A DNA stretch of 64,000 nucleotides from Thiomicrorhabdus sp. 6S3-12 (GCF_017571475.1 NZ_JAGETW010000002.1:62001-126000); one strand, 5' to 3'. Counted from the stretch's first letter, positions 8,872 to 18,359 are shown. Numbers and translations are program-made. Notes: generated by a model not told the origin, from the sequence alone.

Positions 8872-10023
8872 CTAGCGCACCCAGCGCCAGGCAATGACCA
8901 GCGCGAAAGTGGCGGATAACGCCATCAGCGCATAACTTAAAGGCGCGCCACCGGCCTGCCAGGCATAACCGGCAGTCAGCATTCCGACCGCGCCACCCAG
9001 GCCGTGACTGGACGCGGCAAACAAAGCCTGTCCTTTTCCATGGTGCGCACCGGTAAAATAACGATCGATCAAATGAATCGCCGAGGCGTGGAAAAGTCCG
9101 AAACTGGCAGCGTGCAGCAACTGAGCGAGCAGAATCCAGTACAGATAATGATCCAGCTGACCGGTCATCAGCCAGCGGATAACCGTCAACACGATCGCAA
9201 TCAGAATCAGGCTTCGCAACGCATATTGACGAAACAACGCTGCCATCCACCAGAAGACCGCAATCTCGGCAAACACCCCCAAAGCCCACAGCCAGGAAAT
9301 CAGCGTTTTACTGATACCCAACTCACTCATCTGAATGCTGAAAAAACTGTAATAAACGCCATGTGACGCCTGCACCAGAAAACTCACGATCAACAGGCTG
9401 AGTACTTCCGGACGTCGTACGATCGCCAAAAAGTGTTGCGAATGGTGTTCGGCATGCTCCGTAAACCGCTGTTCCTTGACTAAATAGGTAGAGAGCCAGA
9501 CAACCAACAGCAACAGGCTCATCGCCCAGGGCAGAATGGCGATACCGAAACGGTCGAACAACCAGCCGAGAGAAACTGCGGCGACGATAAAGCCAAGTGA
9601 ACCCCACAGTCGGATCTGCCCGTAACGGTGCTTATCTTCGCCAAGACGCTTGAAGGTATAGGATTCAAACTGCGGCAGCGAAGAGTGCCAGAAAAAGCTG
9701 AACAGCAGCAAGGTAAACAGCAGCGGCCAATAGGAATCAAACAGAATCAACCCGGCGGAAAGCACTAAAGCCCCAAAAGTGGCCACTCTGACCCAGAAGA
9801 CCGGTTTCCCGCTACGGTCGGAAAAAATTCCCCAGATATTCGGGGCAACCACTTTGGTCAGCATCAGCACCGCCAGCAGTTCGCCGATTTCGACCGGTGT
9901 AAACGCCAGAGAATTAAAATACAGCCCCAGATAAGGCAGAATCGTCCCCAGCAGGGAAAAGTAGAAAAAATAGTGCAACGACAAAGGCCAGCACTTGCAG
10001 GTATCGACACGCCCTTTATCCAT
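8872..10023 (-). CDS. MFS transporter, phenylpropionate/nucleoside permease-like
   Basis: 383-aa major facilitator protein with about 12 hydrophobic segments. The N-terminus (LHYFFYFSLLGTILPYLGLYF) and the loop WGIFSDRSGKPV are typical of the MFS_1-like group that includes E. coli HcaT and nucleoside:H+ symporters. AGAGGGG precedes the ATG at 10023. It stands alone between gloA and aroC. The substrate cannot be predicted from the sequence. Confidence 0.8.
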   Translation of the reverse strand: MDKGRVDTCKCWPLSLHYFFYFSLLGTILPYLGLYFNSLAFTPVEIGELLAVLMLTKVVAPNIWGIFSDRSGKPVFWVRVATFGALVLSAGLILFDSYWPLLFTLLLFSFFWHSSLPQFESYTFKRLGEDKHRYGQIRLWGSLGFIVAAVSLGWLFDRFGIAILPWAMSLLLLVVWLSTYLVKEQRFTEHAEHHSQHFLAIVRRPEVLSLLIVSFLVQASHGVYYSFFSIQMSELGISKTLISWLWALGVFAEIAVFWWMAALFRQYALRSLILIAIVLTVIRWLMTGQLDHYLYWILLAQLLHAASFGLFHASAIHLIDRYFTGAHHGKGQALFAASSHGLGGAVGMLTAGYAWQAGGAPLSYALMALSATFALVIAWRWVR

Positions 10024-10110
10024 TTCCCCTCTCTTAAACTAGAAAACCACGAAGCGGTTAAACTCCGTGGCTCGTTGAACTCTTTTAATATGCGAACCTC
10101 AAAACGAAAT

Positions 10111-10193
10111 AAAACCTTCTAGTTCACGGCGCTGAGGGACGAAGTTTACTAGAGGTAAATGAGTCACTCAGCAACAAAGAAATGGGAGGTTTT
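10111..10193. repeat. REP/MITE-like structured element at the end of aroC
   Basis: A long imperfect hairpin: 10131-10140 pairs with 10163-10172 (9 of 10), and TTTAC 10145-10149 pairs with GTAAA 10155-10159 around the loop TAGAG. It is bracketed by the perfect 7-bp inverted repeat AAAACCT (10111-10117) / AGGTTTT (10187-10193), the right arm of which runs into the aroC stop codon. There is no U-run, so it is not a normal terminator. It looks like a small dispersed repeat, but only one full copy is in the window. Confidence 0.5.
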
Positions 10194-11292
10194 AGACGTT
10201 TTTACTGGCAAGATCCATGATTGGCGGCACGACATCACCATTCTGCGCACGGTTACGCATAAAATGATCCAATAGAACAATCGCCATCTGCGCTTCGGCA
10301 ATCGGCGTCGCGCGGATACCGACACAAGGGTCGTGGCGCCCTTTGGTGACCATTTCAATATTTTCGCCAGCGGTATTGATCGAACGTCCCGGGGTCATAA
10401 TGCTTGACGTCGGTTTCAGAGCAAGATGCGCGATAATCTCCTGCCCGGTGGAGATTCCTCCAAGAATACCGCCGGCATGGTTGGACTGAAAACCGTCGGA
10501 GGTCATCTCGTCACGATGCTCGGTCCCCAACTGGCCGGCAACGGCAAAACCGTCGCCGATCTCCACGCCTTTAACCGCATTGATACTCATCAGCGCATGC
10601 GCCAGATCCGCATCCAGACGGTCAAAAATCGGTTCGCCGAGACCGACCGGGACGTTCTTGGCAATTACCGTAATTTTTGCGCCGACCGAATCTTTCTTCT
10701 TCAAAAGTTCATCCATGTACTGACGGATTTCTTCACGCTTGCCCTCATCCGGACAGAAATAGATATTGTCGTTATCGAACGGCCAGGAAACGTTTTCGAC
10801 CTTGATCGGACCCAATTGCGACAGATAGCCTTTGACCTCGACACCTAAACGCTCTTTGAGATATTTTTTGGCAATTGCACCGGCGGCAACACGCATCGCC
10901 GTTTCACGGGCCGACGAACGTCCGCCACCGCGATAATCACGCAAACCGTATTTCTGAGTATAGGTATAGTCGGCGTGTGCCGGACGGAAGGTTTCCGCCA
11001 CCTTGGAGTAATCTTTTGAACGCTGATCTTTATTGTGAATGATCATGCCGATCGGCGTTCCGGTCGTTTTCCCTTCGAAAACTCCGGACAGAATCTGCAC
11101 TTCGTCGTCTTCACGACGTGCCGTCGCATGCTTGGAAGTCCCCGGCTTGCGACGATCCAGCTCTTTCTGGATATCCGCTTCCGACAGCTCCAGCCCCGGA
11201 GGACAGCCGTCAACAATACACCCAAGGGCTAAACCATGACTTTCCCCGAACGTTGTGACTCGAAAATTTTGACCTAAAGTATTTCCTGACAT
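10192..11292 (-). CDS. aroC: Chorismate synthase
   Basis: 366-aa enzyme for the last common step of aromatic biosynthesis: 5-enolpyruvylshikimate-3-phosphate to chorismate, needing reduced FMN. It has the family signatures [37 protein letters not shown], and near the end the segment [19 protein letters not shown]. Length and start are normal. It is a single gene flanked by two copies of the 12-mer AGGTTTTAGACG (10187-10198 and 11371-11382), the first of which overlaps its stop. Cytoplasmic. Confidence 0.97.
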   Translation of the reverse strand: MSGNTLGQNFRVTTFGESHGLALGCIVDGCPPGLELSEADIQKELDRRKPGTSKHATARREDDEVQILSGVFEGKTTGTPIGMIIHNKDQRSKDYSKVAETFRPAHADYTYTQKYGLRDYRGGGRSSARETAMRVAAGAIAKKYLKERLGVEVKGYLSQLGPIKVENVSWPFDNDNIYFCPDEGKREEIRQYMDELLKKKDSVGAKITVIAKNVPVGLGEPIFDRLDADLAHALMSINAVKGVEIGDGFAVAGQLGTEHRDEMTSDGFQSNHAGGILGGISTGQEIIAHLALKPTSSIMTPGRSINTAGENIEMVTKGRHDPCVGIRATPIAEAQMAIVLLDHFMRNRAQNGDVVPPIMDLASKNV

Positions 11293-11350
11293 ACGCTAAC
11301 TTCTTTTTTAAAATGCTCTGATTGCGCGCTATTTTACTGTATTTAAACCC

Positions 11351-11382
11351 CGAAGACACGAAGAGCGCGAAGGTTTTAGACG
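11351..11382. repeat. Short tandem CGAAG repeats and aroC-flanking direct repeat
   Basis: CGAAG occurs three times at 8-9 base spacing (11351-11355, 11359-11363, 11368-11372), running into AGGTTTTAGACG (11371-11382), which also occurs at 10187-10198 on the other side of aroC. Meaning unknown; possibly remnants of a dispersed repeat. Confidence 0.35.
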
Positions 11383-11473
11383 ATAGCCGCTAATGTCGCT
11401 GCGGTTTGCCCGAATTTATAGCGAACTCGGCAAATCCCTCTTCACCTCTTCAAACCCCAGAGCCAAACTCACT

Positions 11474-11893
11474 ATGAATATCTATTCCGAAATTTACACG
11501 GTGCAAAAGTCCGATCTGGATTTTCTAGGACATGTGAACAACAAAAGTTATCTGGACTGGATGGAGAAGCTCGCCTGGGCGCACGCCGTCTCGGTCGGCA
11601 TCGATAAACCACTGCAGAAAAAACTGAACCGGATTCTGGCGATCTACGAACACCAGATGCGTTACCTGGCCAGCAGCTATGAAGGAGACAGAATTGAGTT
11701 GAAAACCTGGGTGGGCAAGCGCATCGGCTGCTGCCAGCGTGAGCGCTTTTTCGAATTTGTGCGTTTGAACGATAACAAAACCGTCTTTGAAGCCAACAGC
11801 ATTTATGTCTGTATTACCTTAGACAGCCATCGACCGAAAAAGATTCCACGGGAATTTATCGAGCCTTATTTTCAGAACCGGGCCGAACGCTGA
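11474..11893 (+). CDS. Acyl-CoA thioesterase, 4HBT hotdog fold
   Basis: 139-aa hotdog-fold thioesterase of the YbgC/FadM type, hydrolysing an acyl-CoA in the cytoplasm. The catalytic region reads DLDFLGHVNNKSYLDWME, with the family's Asp in the first strand and the GHVNN turn. A second core segment reads RIELKTWVGKR. The ATG at 11474 (MNIYSEIYTV) matches the family N-terminus; an upstream in-frame ATG at 11393 would add 27 residues with no similarity. No strong ribosome binding site is visible. It converges on the carbonic anhydrase gene (3 bases between stops). Substrate unknown. Confidence 0.8.
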   Translation: MNIYSEIYTVQKSDLDFLGHVNNKSYLDWMEKLAWAHAVSVGIDKPLQKKLNRILAIYEHQMRYLASSYEGDRIELKTWVGKRIGCCQRERFFEFVRLNDNKTVFEANSIYVCITLDSHRPKKIPREFIEPYFQNRAER

Positions 11894-11896
11894 CCG

Positions 11897-12904
11897 TCAA
11901 TAAAACTCATACATCGGCTGTTCGCCAAGCTGTTCCGACCAGGATTTCAAAACGTTACGCGCGTTCAAGTCCTGTACCGGACGGGCATTATCCCCCATCA
12001 CCTGATGCATCATCTGAATCTGCTCTGCCGACGCTTCGACCGGGTGTTTGAAGACCATCCAGTAAACGCCTTCGCTGCATGGCGGCGTGGTCAATGAACC
12101 GCTGTATTTGTAAAACTCGGTATTGCCCGGAATGAAATAGGCCGGATTCAGACTTAATCCCTTGTACAGTTTCTCTGCACCGGACTGCTTCGGTAAAACC
12201 TGCAGCAGCGTATTCAGATAATCGTTCTCTTCCCCTTCCTGAAAAATCACCGCGATTACCGCCAGATTTCCGTCGCCGTCTTTATGCACCAGATGCACTT
12301 CCATCGGGTAGTTGAAGCCCTCTTTTTTATGCTCGCTCGGAGTATGGAAGTGGAATTGCATCAGCTCATAACGTTTGCCGCCGACTTTGATATAACTGCC
12401 CAGCGGGTAATTCACCTGAACACTATGGCCGTTATTGATAACTTTCAGCGGAACATCGCGATAGAAAATATCCAGACTGCCCAGTCCCTGGGTTCCGATT
12501 GCAGTAGCATCGCGCAGATCGATCGGTGACTGATTTTTGCCGCCTTTACAGGTCGCGTAAGCCTGCGACAAATCACCCCAGTGCGCAGGTCCTTCAGTTC
12601 CGGCATATCCCCAATGCGGAGCCTGTTGCGCAGGTTCTTTTTGAGGTTCTGCCGCGGCTTTCTGCACGCTTTGCGGGCGCTCATGTTTGACTACAGGAGC
12701 CTGAACAGCCGGACGCGGGCTGGATTGTGCCGGTGTGGCCGGAGTTGTGGTTTGTTCCGTCTCCTGCAACTGTTCCAGCTCCGCGCCCAGATCAATCAGC
12801 GGAGCATCCTGCGCCTGCGACTGGAAAGGAACACTGCATAACACTGCCAGGGAGAGAGCCTGCAAAGAAACACCGAAAGACTGCTTAATTTTGAATGACT
12901 GCAT
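11897..12904 (-). CDS. Periplasmic alpha-carbonic anhydrase
   Basis: 335-aa zinc enzyme interconverting CO2 and bicarbonate. A signal peptide (1 to about 32, ending QSQAQ) is followed by a linker of about 65 residues rich in Pro, Gln and Ala (about 33-95), then the alpha-CA domain (97-335) starting HWGY. The zinc ligands are visible as His185 and His187 (QFHFHTPSEH) and His204 (EVHLVH). TTPPCSEGVYW carries the conserved C-terminal active-site segment; Cys119 and Cys276 probably form the usual disulfide. The ATG at 12904 gives a clean signal peptide and is preferred to 12940. In an autotroph it would help supply inorganic carbon at the cell surface; the unusual linker may tether it to the wall or membrane. 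Confidence 0.93.
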   Translation of the reverse strand: MQSFKIKQSFGVSLQALSLAVLCSVPFQSQAQDAPLIDLGAELEQLQETEQTTTPATPAQSSPRPAVQAPVVKHERPQSVQKAAAEPQKEPAQQAPHWGYAGTEGPAHWGDLSQAYATCKGGKNQSPIDLRDATAIGTQGLGSLDIFYRDVPLKVINNGHSVQVNYPLGSYIKVGGKRYELMQFHFHTPSEHKKEGFNYPMEVHLVHKDGDGNLAVIAVIFQEGEENDYLNTLLQVLPKQSGAEKLYKGLSLNPAYFIPGNTEFYKYSGSLTTPPCSEGVYWMVFKHPVEASAEQIQMMHQVMGDNARPVQDLNARNVLKSWSEQLGEQPMYEFY

Positions 12905-13058
12905 AGAACGCTCGTAAACCATCATGGATAAAAATGTCAAAAGACCGGCAATTGCGGCAATTTAGCCATTCACCGACCCGCTGGTCTAAAGATACAAGCG
13001 ATAAGCGTGCCAATAAATCGCGCTCAATCGCCGATTTTCAAACACCTGAAATACCCGA

Positions 13059-14000
13059 TTAGGCGGGATTGACTCGTTCGGCAATCTCGTTGGCAAACAA
13101 CTCCAACTCCGACTTCTGAATCGCAAACACCCCTTCGCCACCGTTCTCGAACTCGAACCAGTAGAACGGCAATTCCGGATACTCCTGTTCAAGATAATAT
13201 TGTGAGACTCCGACTTCGACGATCAGTACTCCGTCCTCTTTCAGATACTTAGGTGCCTCCAGCAGGATTTTCCGGACCAGATCCAGGCCATCTTTACCAG
13301 CAGCCAGACCTAATGCCGGCTCTCTTTGGAATTCTTCCGGCAGGTGATCCATTTCAATCTCATCAACATACGGCGGATTGGAAACGATCAGATCATACTG
13401 CTTTCCTTGCAAACCACTGAAAAGGTCCGACTGAATCGGATGCGCCACCCCTTCAAGGTGGTACAGTTCAACATTCTGTTGCGCGATCTGCAAAGCCTCG
13501 GTGGAGATATCCACCAGATCAACTTCGGCATTCGAGAAAGCTTTTAGCGATGCAATCCCGATACAGCCGCTTCCGGTACACATATCCAGAACATTCGTCA
13601 CCGAATCCGCATCCACCCAAGGCGCATAACGGTTCTCGATCAGCTCGGCGATCGGAGAGCGCGGCACCAGAGTCGCCTCGGATACAATAAAACGTAAACC
13701 GGCAAACCACGCTTCGCCGGTCAGATAGGCGGCCGGCTGACGGGTCTCGATCCGGCGACGGAAAAGCTCGACGACTTCTTCTTTTTCGGCATGCGTCAGA
13801 CGGGCAGTCCAGTAATTATCCGGAATATGCTGCGGAAGTTGCAGGACATGAAACACCAGAACTTTGGCTTCATCGAAGGCGTTATCGGTACCGTGACCAA
13901 AAAACAGATCATTCTTGCGGAACAGGCTGCCGCCCCAGCGCACGAAATCGATCACATTTTCCAGGCCGTCATACTGATAGTTAAAATTGGTCACGGTCAT
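13059..14000 (-). CDS. prmB: Ribosomal protein L3 N5-glutamine methyltransferase
   Basis: 313-aa class I SAM-dependent methyltransferase that methylates a glutamine of ribosomal protein L3. It has SAM motif I (VLDMCTGSGCIGIASL), the catalytic NPPY motif (IVSNPPYVDEIEMD), and the PrmB-specific segment ALGLAAGKDGLDLVRKIL that separates it from PrmC. The ATG at 14000 is directly next to AGGGG, while a GTG two codons later (13994) has the site 6 bases away, so the GTG may be the real start. It lies 7 bases after mogA on the same strand, forming a two-gene unit. Confidence 0.93.
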   Translation of the reverse strand: MTVTNFNYQYDGLENVIDFVRWGGSLFRKNDLFFGHGTDNAFDEAKVLVFHVLQLPQHIPDNYWTARLTHAEKEEVVELFRRRIETRQPAAYLTGEAWFAGLRFIVSEATLVPRSPIAELIENRYAPWVDADSVTNVLDMCTGSGCIGIASLKAFSNAEVDLVDISTEALQIAQQNVELYHLEGVAHPIQSDLFSGLQGKQYDLIVSNPPYVDEIEMDHLPEEFQREPALGLAAGKDGLDLVRKILLEAPKYLKEDGVLIVEVGVSQYYLEQEYPELPFYWFEFENGGEGVFAIQKSELELFANEIAERVNPA

Positions 14001-14007
14001 CCCCTAT

Positions 14008-14559
14008 TTATGCTTTTTTCTTGGCGTGTTTCGGACGGAAAGCTTTGACGAAACTTTCGTCGGTTTCCAAATAAGGACCGTCAATCAGGTCGACGCAATA
14101 CGGCACCGCCGGGAAAACCGCTTCCAGACACTCACCTATCGCTGACGGCTTGCCCGGCAGATTGATAATCAGACTCTCGCCGCGGATACCGGCAATCTGA
14201 CGAGACAGAATTGCCGTCGGGACATACTGGAGAGAAACCGCACGCATCTGTTCGGCAAAGCCATCCAAAATTTTATCGCACACCGCTTCGGTCGCTTCCG
14301 GGGTGACATCACGTTTTGCCGGACCGGTTCCGCCGGTGGTCAAAATCAGGCAGCAGCCCTCTTGATCAGCCAGCTCTTTGAGCGTACTTTCGATTAACGT
14401 CTGTTCGTCTTCAATAACCCGTGCCACCGGTTGCCATTCGCTGGTCAACGCCTTCGCAATCCATTCCTGCATGGCTGGGCCGCCGAGATCCTCGTACTCG
14501 CCGCGAGAGGCGCGATCCGATACGGTAACAAATCCGATTTTAATTGCTGAATTTTCCAT
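14008..14559 (-). CDS. mogA: Molybdopterin adenylyltransferase
   Basis: 183-aa MogA, which adenylates molybdopterin with ATP before Mo insertion in cofactor synthesis. Motifs: KIGFVTVSDRASRGEYED at the start and LTTGGTGPAKRDVTPEAT in the nucleotide/MPT site. AAGGAAA lies before the ATG at 14559; an upstream in-frame ATG (14658) is rejected. It is the first gene of the mogA-prmB pair and is divergent from lon. Its presence implies at least one molybdoenzyme elsewhere. Confidence 0.93.
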   Translation of the reverse strand: MENSAIKIGFVTVSDRASRGEYEDLGGPAMQEWIAKALTSEWQPVARVIEDEQTLIESTLKELADQEGCCLILTTGGTGPAKRDVTPEATEAVCDKILDGFAEQMRAVSLQYVPTAILSRQIAGIRGESLIINLPGKPSAIGECLEAVFPAVPYCVDLIDGPYLETDESFVKAFRPKHAKKKA

Positions 14560-14682
14560 CAATTTCCTTTGAACTTCTCTTGAATTCCAAAATTTCAGCC
14601 CCATATCATACCGTATTCTATGAATTACCTGAAAACAGCTTGCTTCTGGAGCAGGCAAATATACAAGGCAAAGTCAAAAGCT

Positions 14683-17361
14683 ATGAGCGATAAGCAAGAT
14701 TTACTGGAAACCACTGACAACGAAAGCGTTCAACAGAACGAGCCGGTATCGGAGGCGATCTCCGATGAGTCGTTACAGACCCATGAACACAGCGGCTCGC
14801 AGGAAAATGCGCAGAATCGCGAGCCGGTCATTATCGAAGTGGAAAACGACAATTCAGCTTCCGCAGATCCGGAGCTTGCCGAAAACCTGATCGATATTCT
14901 GACTCAGGCCAAGGAAAATGCCGAAGGCGGTTCCGACAAGCCTATTTTCGGACAGCTCGCCAAACCGGATCTGACTTTTCCGAACGAAATTTACCTCTTG
15001 CCGGTTAAAGAGCGTCCGTTTTTTCCGGGTCAGCAACTTCCGGTTCTGCTGTCGCGCGAAATGTGGGAAGAGACCTTCGAAGCCATTCAGGAACGTAAAT
15101 GTCAGTACATCGGCCTGATCTATGTCGATCACGAAGAGCATGACAAAACGCCGACCGACGATTTCAGCTCTGTCGGAACCCTGGTGCGCATCCGCAACCC
15201 GAAAATCCGGGAAGACTATATTCAGCTGGTAGCCGAAGGTATCTGCCGTTTTCAGGTAGATTTCTGGGTATCCGGAAAAGCGCCTTATCGCGCTGTTGTC
15301 AGCTATCCAAAAGATATTATCACCTGTTCCGACGATGTTCTGAAAGCGCACGGCATGGCCATTATGAACGCCTTCCGCGAGCTGCTGCCTCTGAATCCGT
15401 TATACAGTGAAGAATTAAAGTATTTCCTGAACCGCTACAGCGCCACCGAACCGTCCCGTCTGGCCGACTTTGCGGCCAGTTTGACGACCGCCGAAAACGA
15501 TAAACTGCAGGAAGTTTTGGAGACTTTCGATCTCGAGCGTCGTCTGGAACAAGTGCTGGCCTTGCTCAAGCACGAACAGGAAGTAACCAAACTCCAGTTC
15601 AACATCCGTGAGCGCGTCGAGGAAACCCTTTCCGAACATCAGCGCGACTTCTTCCTGCGCCAACAGCTCAAGGAAATTCAAAAAGAACTGGGCATTGTCA
15701 AAGACGACCAGACGATGGATCGCGACCGCTTCGAAGACCGTATCGAGAAGCTGGCGCTGTCCGAAGAGGCGATGAAAAAAGCCGAAGAGGAACTCAATAA
15801 ACTGAGCAGTCTGGATCCGCAGTCGCCGGAATACAATGTCGCCCGCAACTGGCTGGACTGGCTGACCCAATTGCCTTGGGGTCAGTACAGCGATGACAAT
15901 CTCGATCTGAAACGGGCGCGCAAAATTCTCGATAAAAAGCATGACGGTTTGGAAGACGTAAAAGACCGCATTCTCGAGTTTCTTGCCGTCGGTGCGCTGA
16001 AAGGCGAAGTTTCCGGTTCGATCATCTGCCTGGTCGGGCCACCGGGCGTCGGTAAGACCTCGATCGGTAAATCCATCGCCGAGGCACTGGATCGCAAGTT
16101 TTATCGCTTCTCGGTCGGCGGAATGCGCGACGAAGCCGAAATCAAAGGGCACAGACGCACCTACATCGGTGCCATGCCGGGGAAATTCATTCAGGCGTTG
16201 AAAGACTGCGAAACAGCCAATCCGGTGATTATGCTCGATGAGGTCGATAAGATCGGCGCATCCTATCACGGCGATCCGGCTTCCGCCCTGCTCGAGGTAC
16301 TGGATCCGGAGCAGAATCAGGAGTTCATGGATCATTTTATGGATCTGCGTTTCGATCTGTCCAAAGCGCTGTTTGTCTGTACCGCCAATACTCTGGACTC
16401 GATTCCCGGACCGCTGCTTGACCGAATGGAAGTGATCCGCCTTTCGGGTTACATCACCGAAGAAAAAATGCAGATCGCCAAACATCATTTGTGGCCGCAA
16501 CTGCTGGAAGAATCCGGCCTGAATAAAGATCAGGTGCAAATCACCGCACCGGCGATTCGTCATGTGATCGAAGGCTATGCCCGCGAATCCGGGGTACGCA
16601 ACCTGAAAAAACAGCTCGCAAAACTGGTGCGTAAACTGGCAATCAAGTTCGTCACCGGCGAATTGCAGGAAACCAAAATCCATGTCAATGAACTGGAGCA
16701 GATGCTCGGTCAGCCGCGCTTCCACCCGGAAAAAATCAACCAACAGATCGGGACGGTCACCGGCCTGGCCTGGACATCCATGGGCGGAGCGACTCTGACC
16801 ATCGAAGCCAGCCGGGTTCACACCCATAACCGCGGTTTCAAGCTTTCCGGTCAGCTGGGTGATGTCATGCAGGAGTCTGCCGGAATCGCTTACAGCTTTA
16901 TCAGCTCCAACCTGGAGAAATACAAAGCCGATCCGGAGTTCTTCGACAAAGCCTTTGTCCATCTGCATGTTCCGGACGGGGCGACGCCGAAAGACGGGCC
17001 GAGCGCCGGGATTACCATGGCAACCGCCCTGCTTTCTCTGGCGCGCAACGAATCGGTCAAAACGCCGCTGGCCATGACCGGCGAACTGAGTCTGACCGGT
17101 CAGGTTCTGCCGGTCGGCGGTATTCGCGAAAAAGTCATCGCGGCGCGACGTCTCGGCATCAAAGAACTGATTCTGCCGGAAGACAACCGCAAGGACTATC
17201 TGGAACTGCCGGACTACCTGCGCGAAGGGATGAACGTCCATTTTGCCAAACAGTTCGACGAAGTGGCTCGTCTGACATTCAATATCCGCTCGAAATCCAA
17301 TGCGCTTAAAACCTATCTGGCGCAAAAAGAGTCGGAAATCGAGCTCAGTACCCACCACTGA
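14683..17361 (+). CDS. lon: ATP-dependent Lon protease
   Basis: 892-aa cytoplasmic LonA, degrading misfolded and regulatory proteins. Domains: substrate-binding N domain (about 105-300), coiled helical region, AAA+ module with Walker A GPPGVGKT at 452-459 and Walker B MLDEVDKIG, then the protease domain with the catalytic dyad Ser774 (PKDGPSAG) and Lys817 (REKVIAARR), 43 residues apart as in E. coli. Numbering is about 95 ahead of E. coli Lon because of an extra acidic, low-complexity N-terminal tail rich in Glu, Asp, Gln and Ser. The ATG at 14683 is used; the upstream ATG at 14620 adds residues without similarity. Divergent from mogA; followed by a terminator. Confidence 0.96.
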   Translation: MSDKQDLLETTDNESVQQNEPVSEAISDESLQTHEHSGSQENAQNREPVIIEVENDNSASADPELAENLIDILTQAKENAEGGSDKPIFGQLAKPDLTFPNEIYLLPVKERPFFPGQQLPVLLSREMWEETFEAIQERKCQYIGLIYVDHEEHDKTPTDDFSSVGTLVRIRNPKIREDYIQLVAEGICRFQVDFWVSGKAPYRAVVSYPKDIITCSDDVLKAHGMAIMNAFRELLPLNPLYSEELKYFLNRYSATEPSRLADFAASLTTAENDKLQEVLETFDLERRLEQVLALLKHEQEVTKLQFNIRERVEETLSEHQRDFFLRQQLKEIQKELGIVKDDQTMDRDRFEDRIEKLALSEEAMKKAEEELNKLSSLDPQSPEYNVARNWLDWLTQLPWGQYSDDNLDLKRARKILDKKHDGLEDVKDRILEFLAVGALKGEVSGSIICLVGPPGVGKTSIGKSIAEALDRKFYRFSVGGMRDEAEIKGHRRTYIGAMPGKFIQALKDCETANPVIMLDEVDKIGASYHGDPASALLEVLDPEQNQEFMDHFMDLRFDLSKALFVCTANTLDSIPGPLLDRMEVIRLSGYITEEKMQIAKHHLWPQLLEESGLNKDQVQITAPAIRHVIEGYARESGVRNLKKQLAKLVRKLAIKFVTGELQETKIHVNELEQMLGQPRFHPEKINQQIGTVTGLAWTSMGGATLTIEASRVHTHNRGFKLSGQLGDVMQESAGIAYSFISSNLEKYKADPEFFDKAFVHLHVPDGATPKDGPSAGITMATALLSLARNESVKTPLAMTGELSLTGQVLPVGGIREKVIAARRLGIKELILPEDNRKDYLELPDYLREGMNVHFAKQFDEVARLTFNIRSKSNALKTYLAQKESEIELSTHH

Positions 17362-17375
17362 TTCCGTGACAACAA

Positions 17376-17404
17376 AAAAGCCGCATAATGCGGCTTTTCT
17401 TTTT
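17376..17404 (+). terminator. Terminator of lon
   Basis: AAAAGCCGCAT (17376-17386) pairs with ATGCGGCTTTT (17388-17398) in a compact hairpin followed by T-rich sequence to 17404, 15 bases past the lon stop. The A-run on the left lets it also work for the converging HDOD gene. Confidence 0.88.
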
Positions 17405-17430
17405 ACAGGCTCTAACTAAAAAACTGTCGT

Positions 17431-18264
17431 TTAAAGTTTCTGGTTATAGGTAATCAGATTGGCCCTTAATTCGGCAACAACGTCTTCGTCCAGCATCAGT
17501 TCTTCCATCGCCGTTTTTTCCATCATACGCATCTCTTCGCCGCGATAAGCTCCCAACGAAATTTCCGCCACAACCGCATTCGACAGCTGCAGCATGGCGA
17601 CCATCAGACGCACTTCTTCATTACTGATATTTCCCGGCCGCTGAGTATGGTGCAACATAATGGCGTTGATCATTACCGTCGGTAACTGCCACTTTTTGGC
17701 GACCAGTACACCGACCATACAGTGATCCGCACCCAAAATTTCGCGCTCCTTGAGCATAACCGAAAAAGGGTTGGCCAGGCTGGCACGAAACAGCGCATCA
17801 TAAGCTTCTTCGTCTTTTGCCGTCAGCATCAGGGAACCGGCATTATGAAACAGTCCCAGCATATACGCCTGATCGCGGGTCACACCATGAACGAACTCGG
17901 TCAGATACGCCATGCAGAAAGCCACATCGACACTGTGATCGAGAATATCCCGATGCAGCCCCTTACTGCTGAACAGGCGCTGGAAAGCGGCCGCTACGAC
18001 CAGGTTATAGAGGTTATCCAACCCCATCGCGAACACCGCTTCGCGAATGCCGTTCACCGGTTCTCTGAGTTTGATTACCGGAGAATTCACCAGCCGCATG
18101 ACCTCACCTGAAAGCGTCACGTTCTGTTCGAGAATCTCAACAATTCTTTGCGTATTCGACAGCGCACTGTTGATCTCTCGTTCCAGTTCAATCACTTCCT
18201 GGGGAAATTCCGGAATTTTTATACCGCGGATAGCATTCAAAGCGGCACGTAACTGCTCTTGCAT
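17431..18264 (-). CDS. HDOD-domain signalling protein
   Basis: 277-aa protein made of a single HDOD domain (about 10-215), the HD-related module of bacterial signalling proteins that lacks the full metal-binding HD set. Typical segments: SGEVMRLVNSPV, GIREAVFAMGLDNLYNLV, AYMLGLFHNAGSLML and IMLHHTQRP. No partner output domain is fused. It converges on lon. A second HDOD protein lies at 31799-32677, so the genome uses at least two. Function unknown; HDOD proteins elsewhere affect motility, stress or c-di-GMP pathways. Confidence 0.85.
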   Translation of the reverse strand: MQEQLRAALNAIRGIKIPEFPQEVIELEREINSALSNTQRIVEILEQNVTLSGEVMRLVNSPVIKLREPVNGIREAVFAMGLDNLYNLVVAAAFQRLFSSKGLHRDILDHSVDVAFCMAYLTEFVHGVTRDQAYMLGLFHNAGSLMLTAKDEEAYDALFRASLANPFSVMLKEREILGADHCMVGVLVAKKWQLPTVMINAIMLHHTQRPGNISNEEVRLMVAMLQLSNAVVAEISLGAYRGEEMRMMEKTAMEELMLDEDVVAELRANLITYNQKL

Positions 18265-18359
18265 GAAGGGACCCTCAACTCAACAATGCAGAGAATATAG
18301 CAGAACCCCTGTAAAGAGTGCGTAAAAAGGCCATAAAATTGACCGGCATCGTTATAAAT

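Noticed and set aside
10114-10172. Interleaved inverted repeats suggesting an H-type pseudoknot after aroC
   Set aside because: The pairing 10131-10140 with 10163-10172 plus TTTAC/GTAAA gives one simpler extended hairpin, so a pseudoknot is not needed.
15415-17358. 647-codon open frame antisense to lon
   Set aside because: It is an exact shadow of a well-conserved gene. The translation has no family features, and it has no ribosome binding site or promoter of its own.
17431-18264. HD-GYP or HD hydrolase function for the 277-aa protein
   Set aside because: The HD/GYP metal motifs are absent; segment order fits HDOD.
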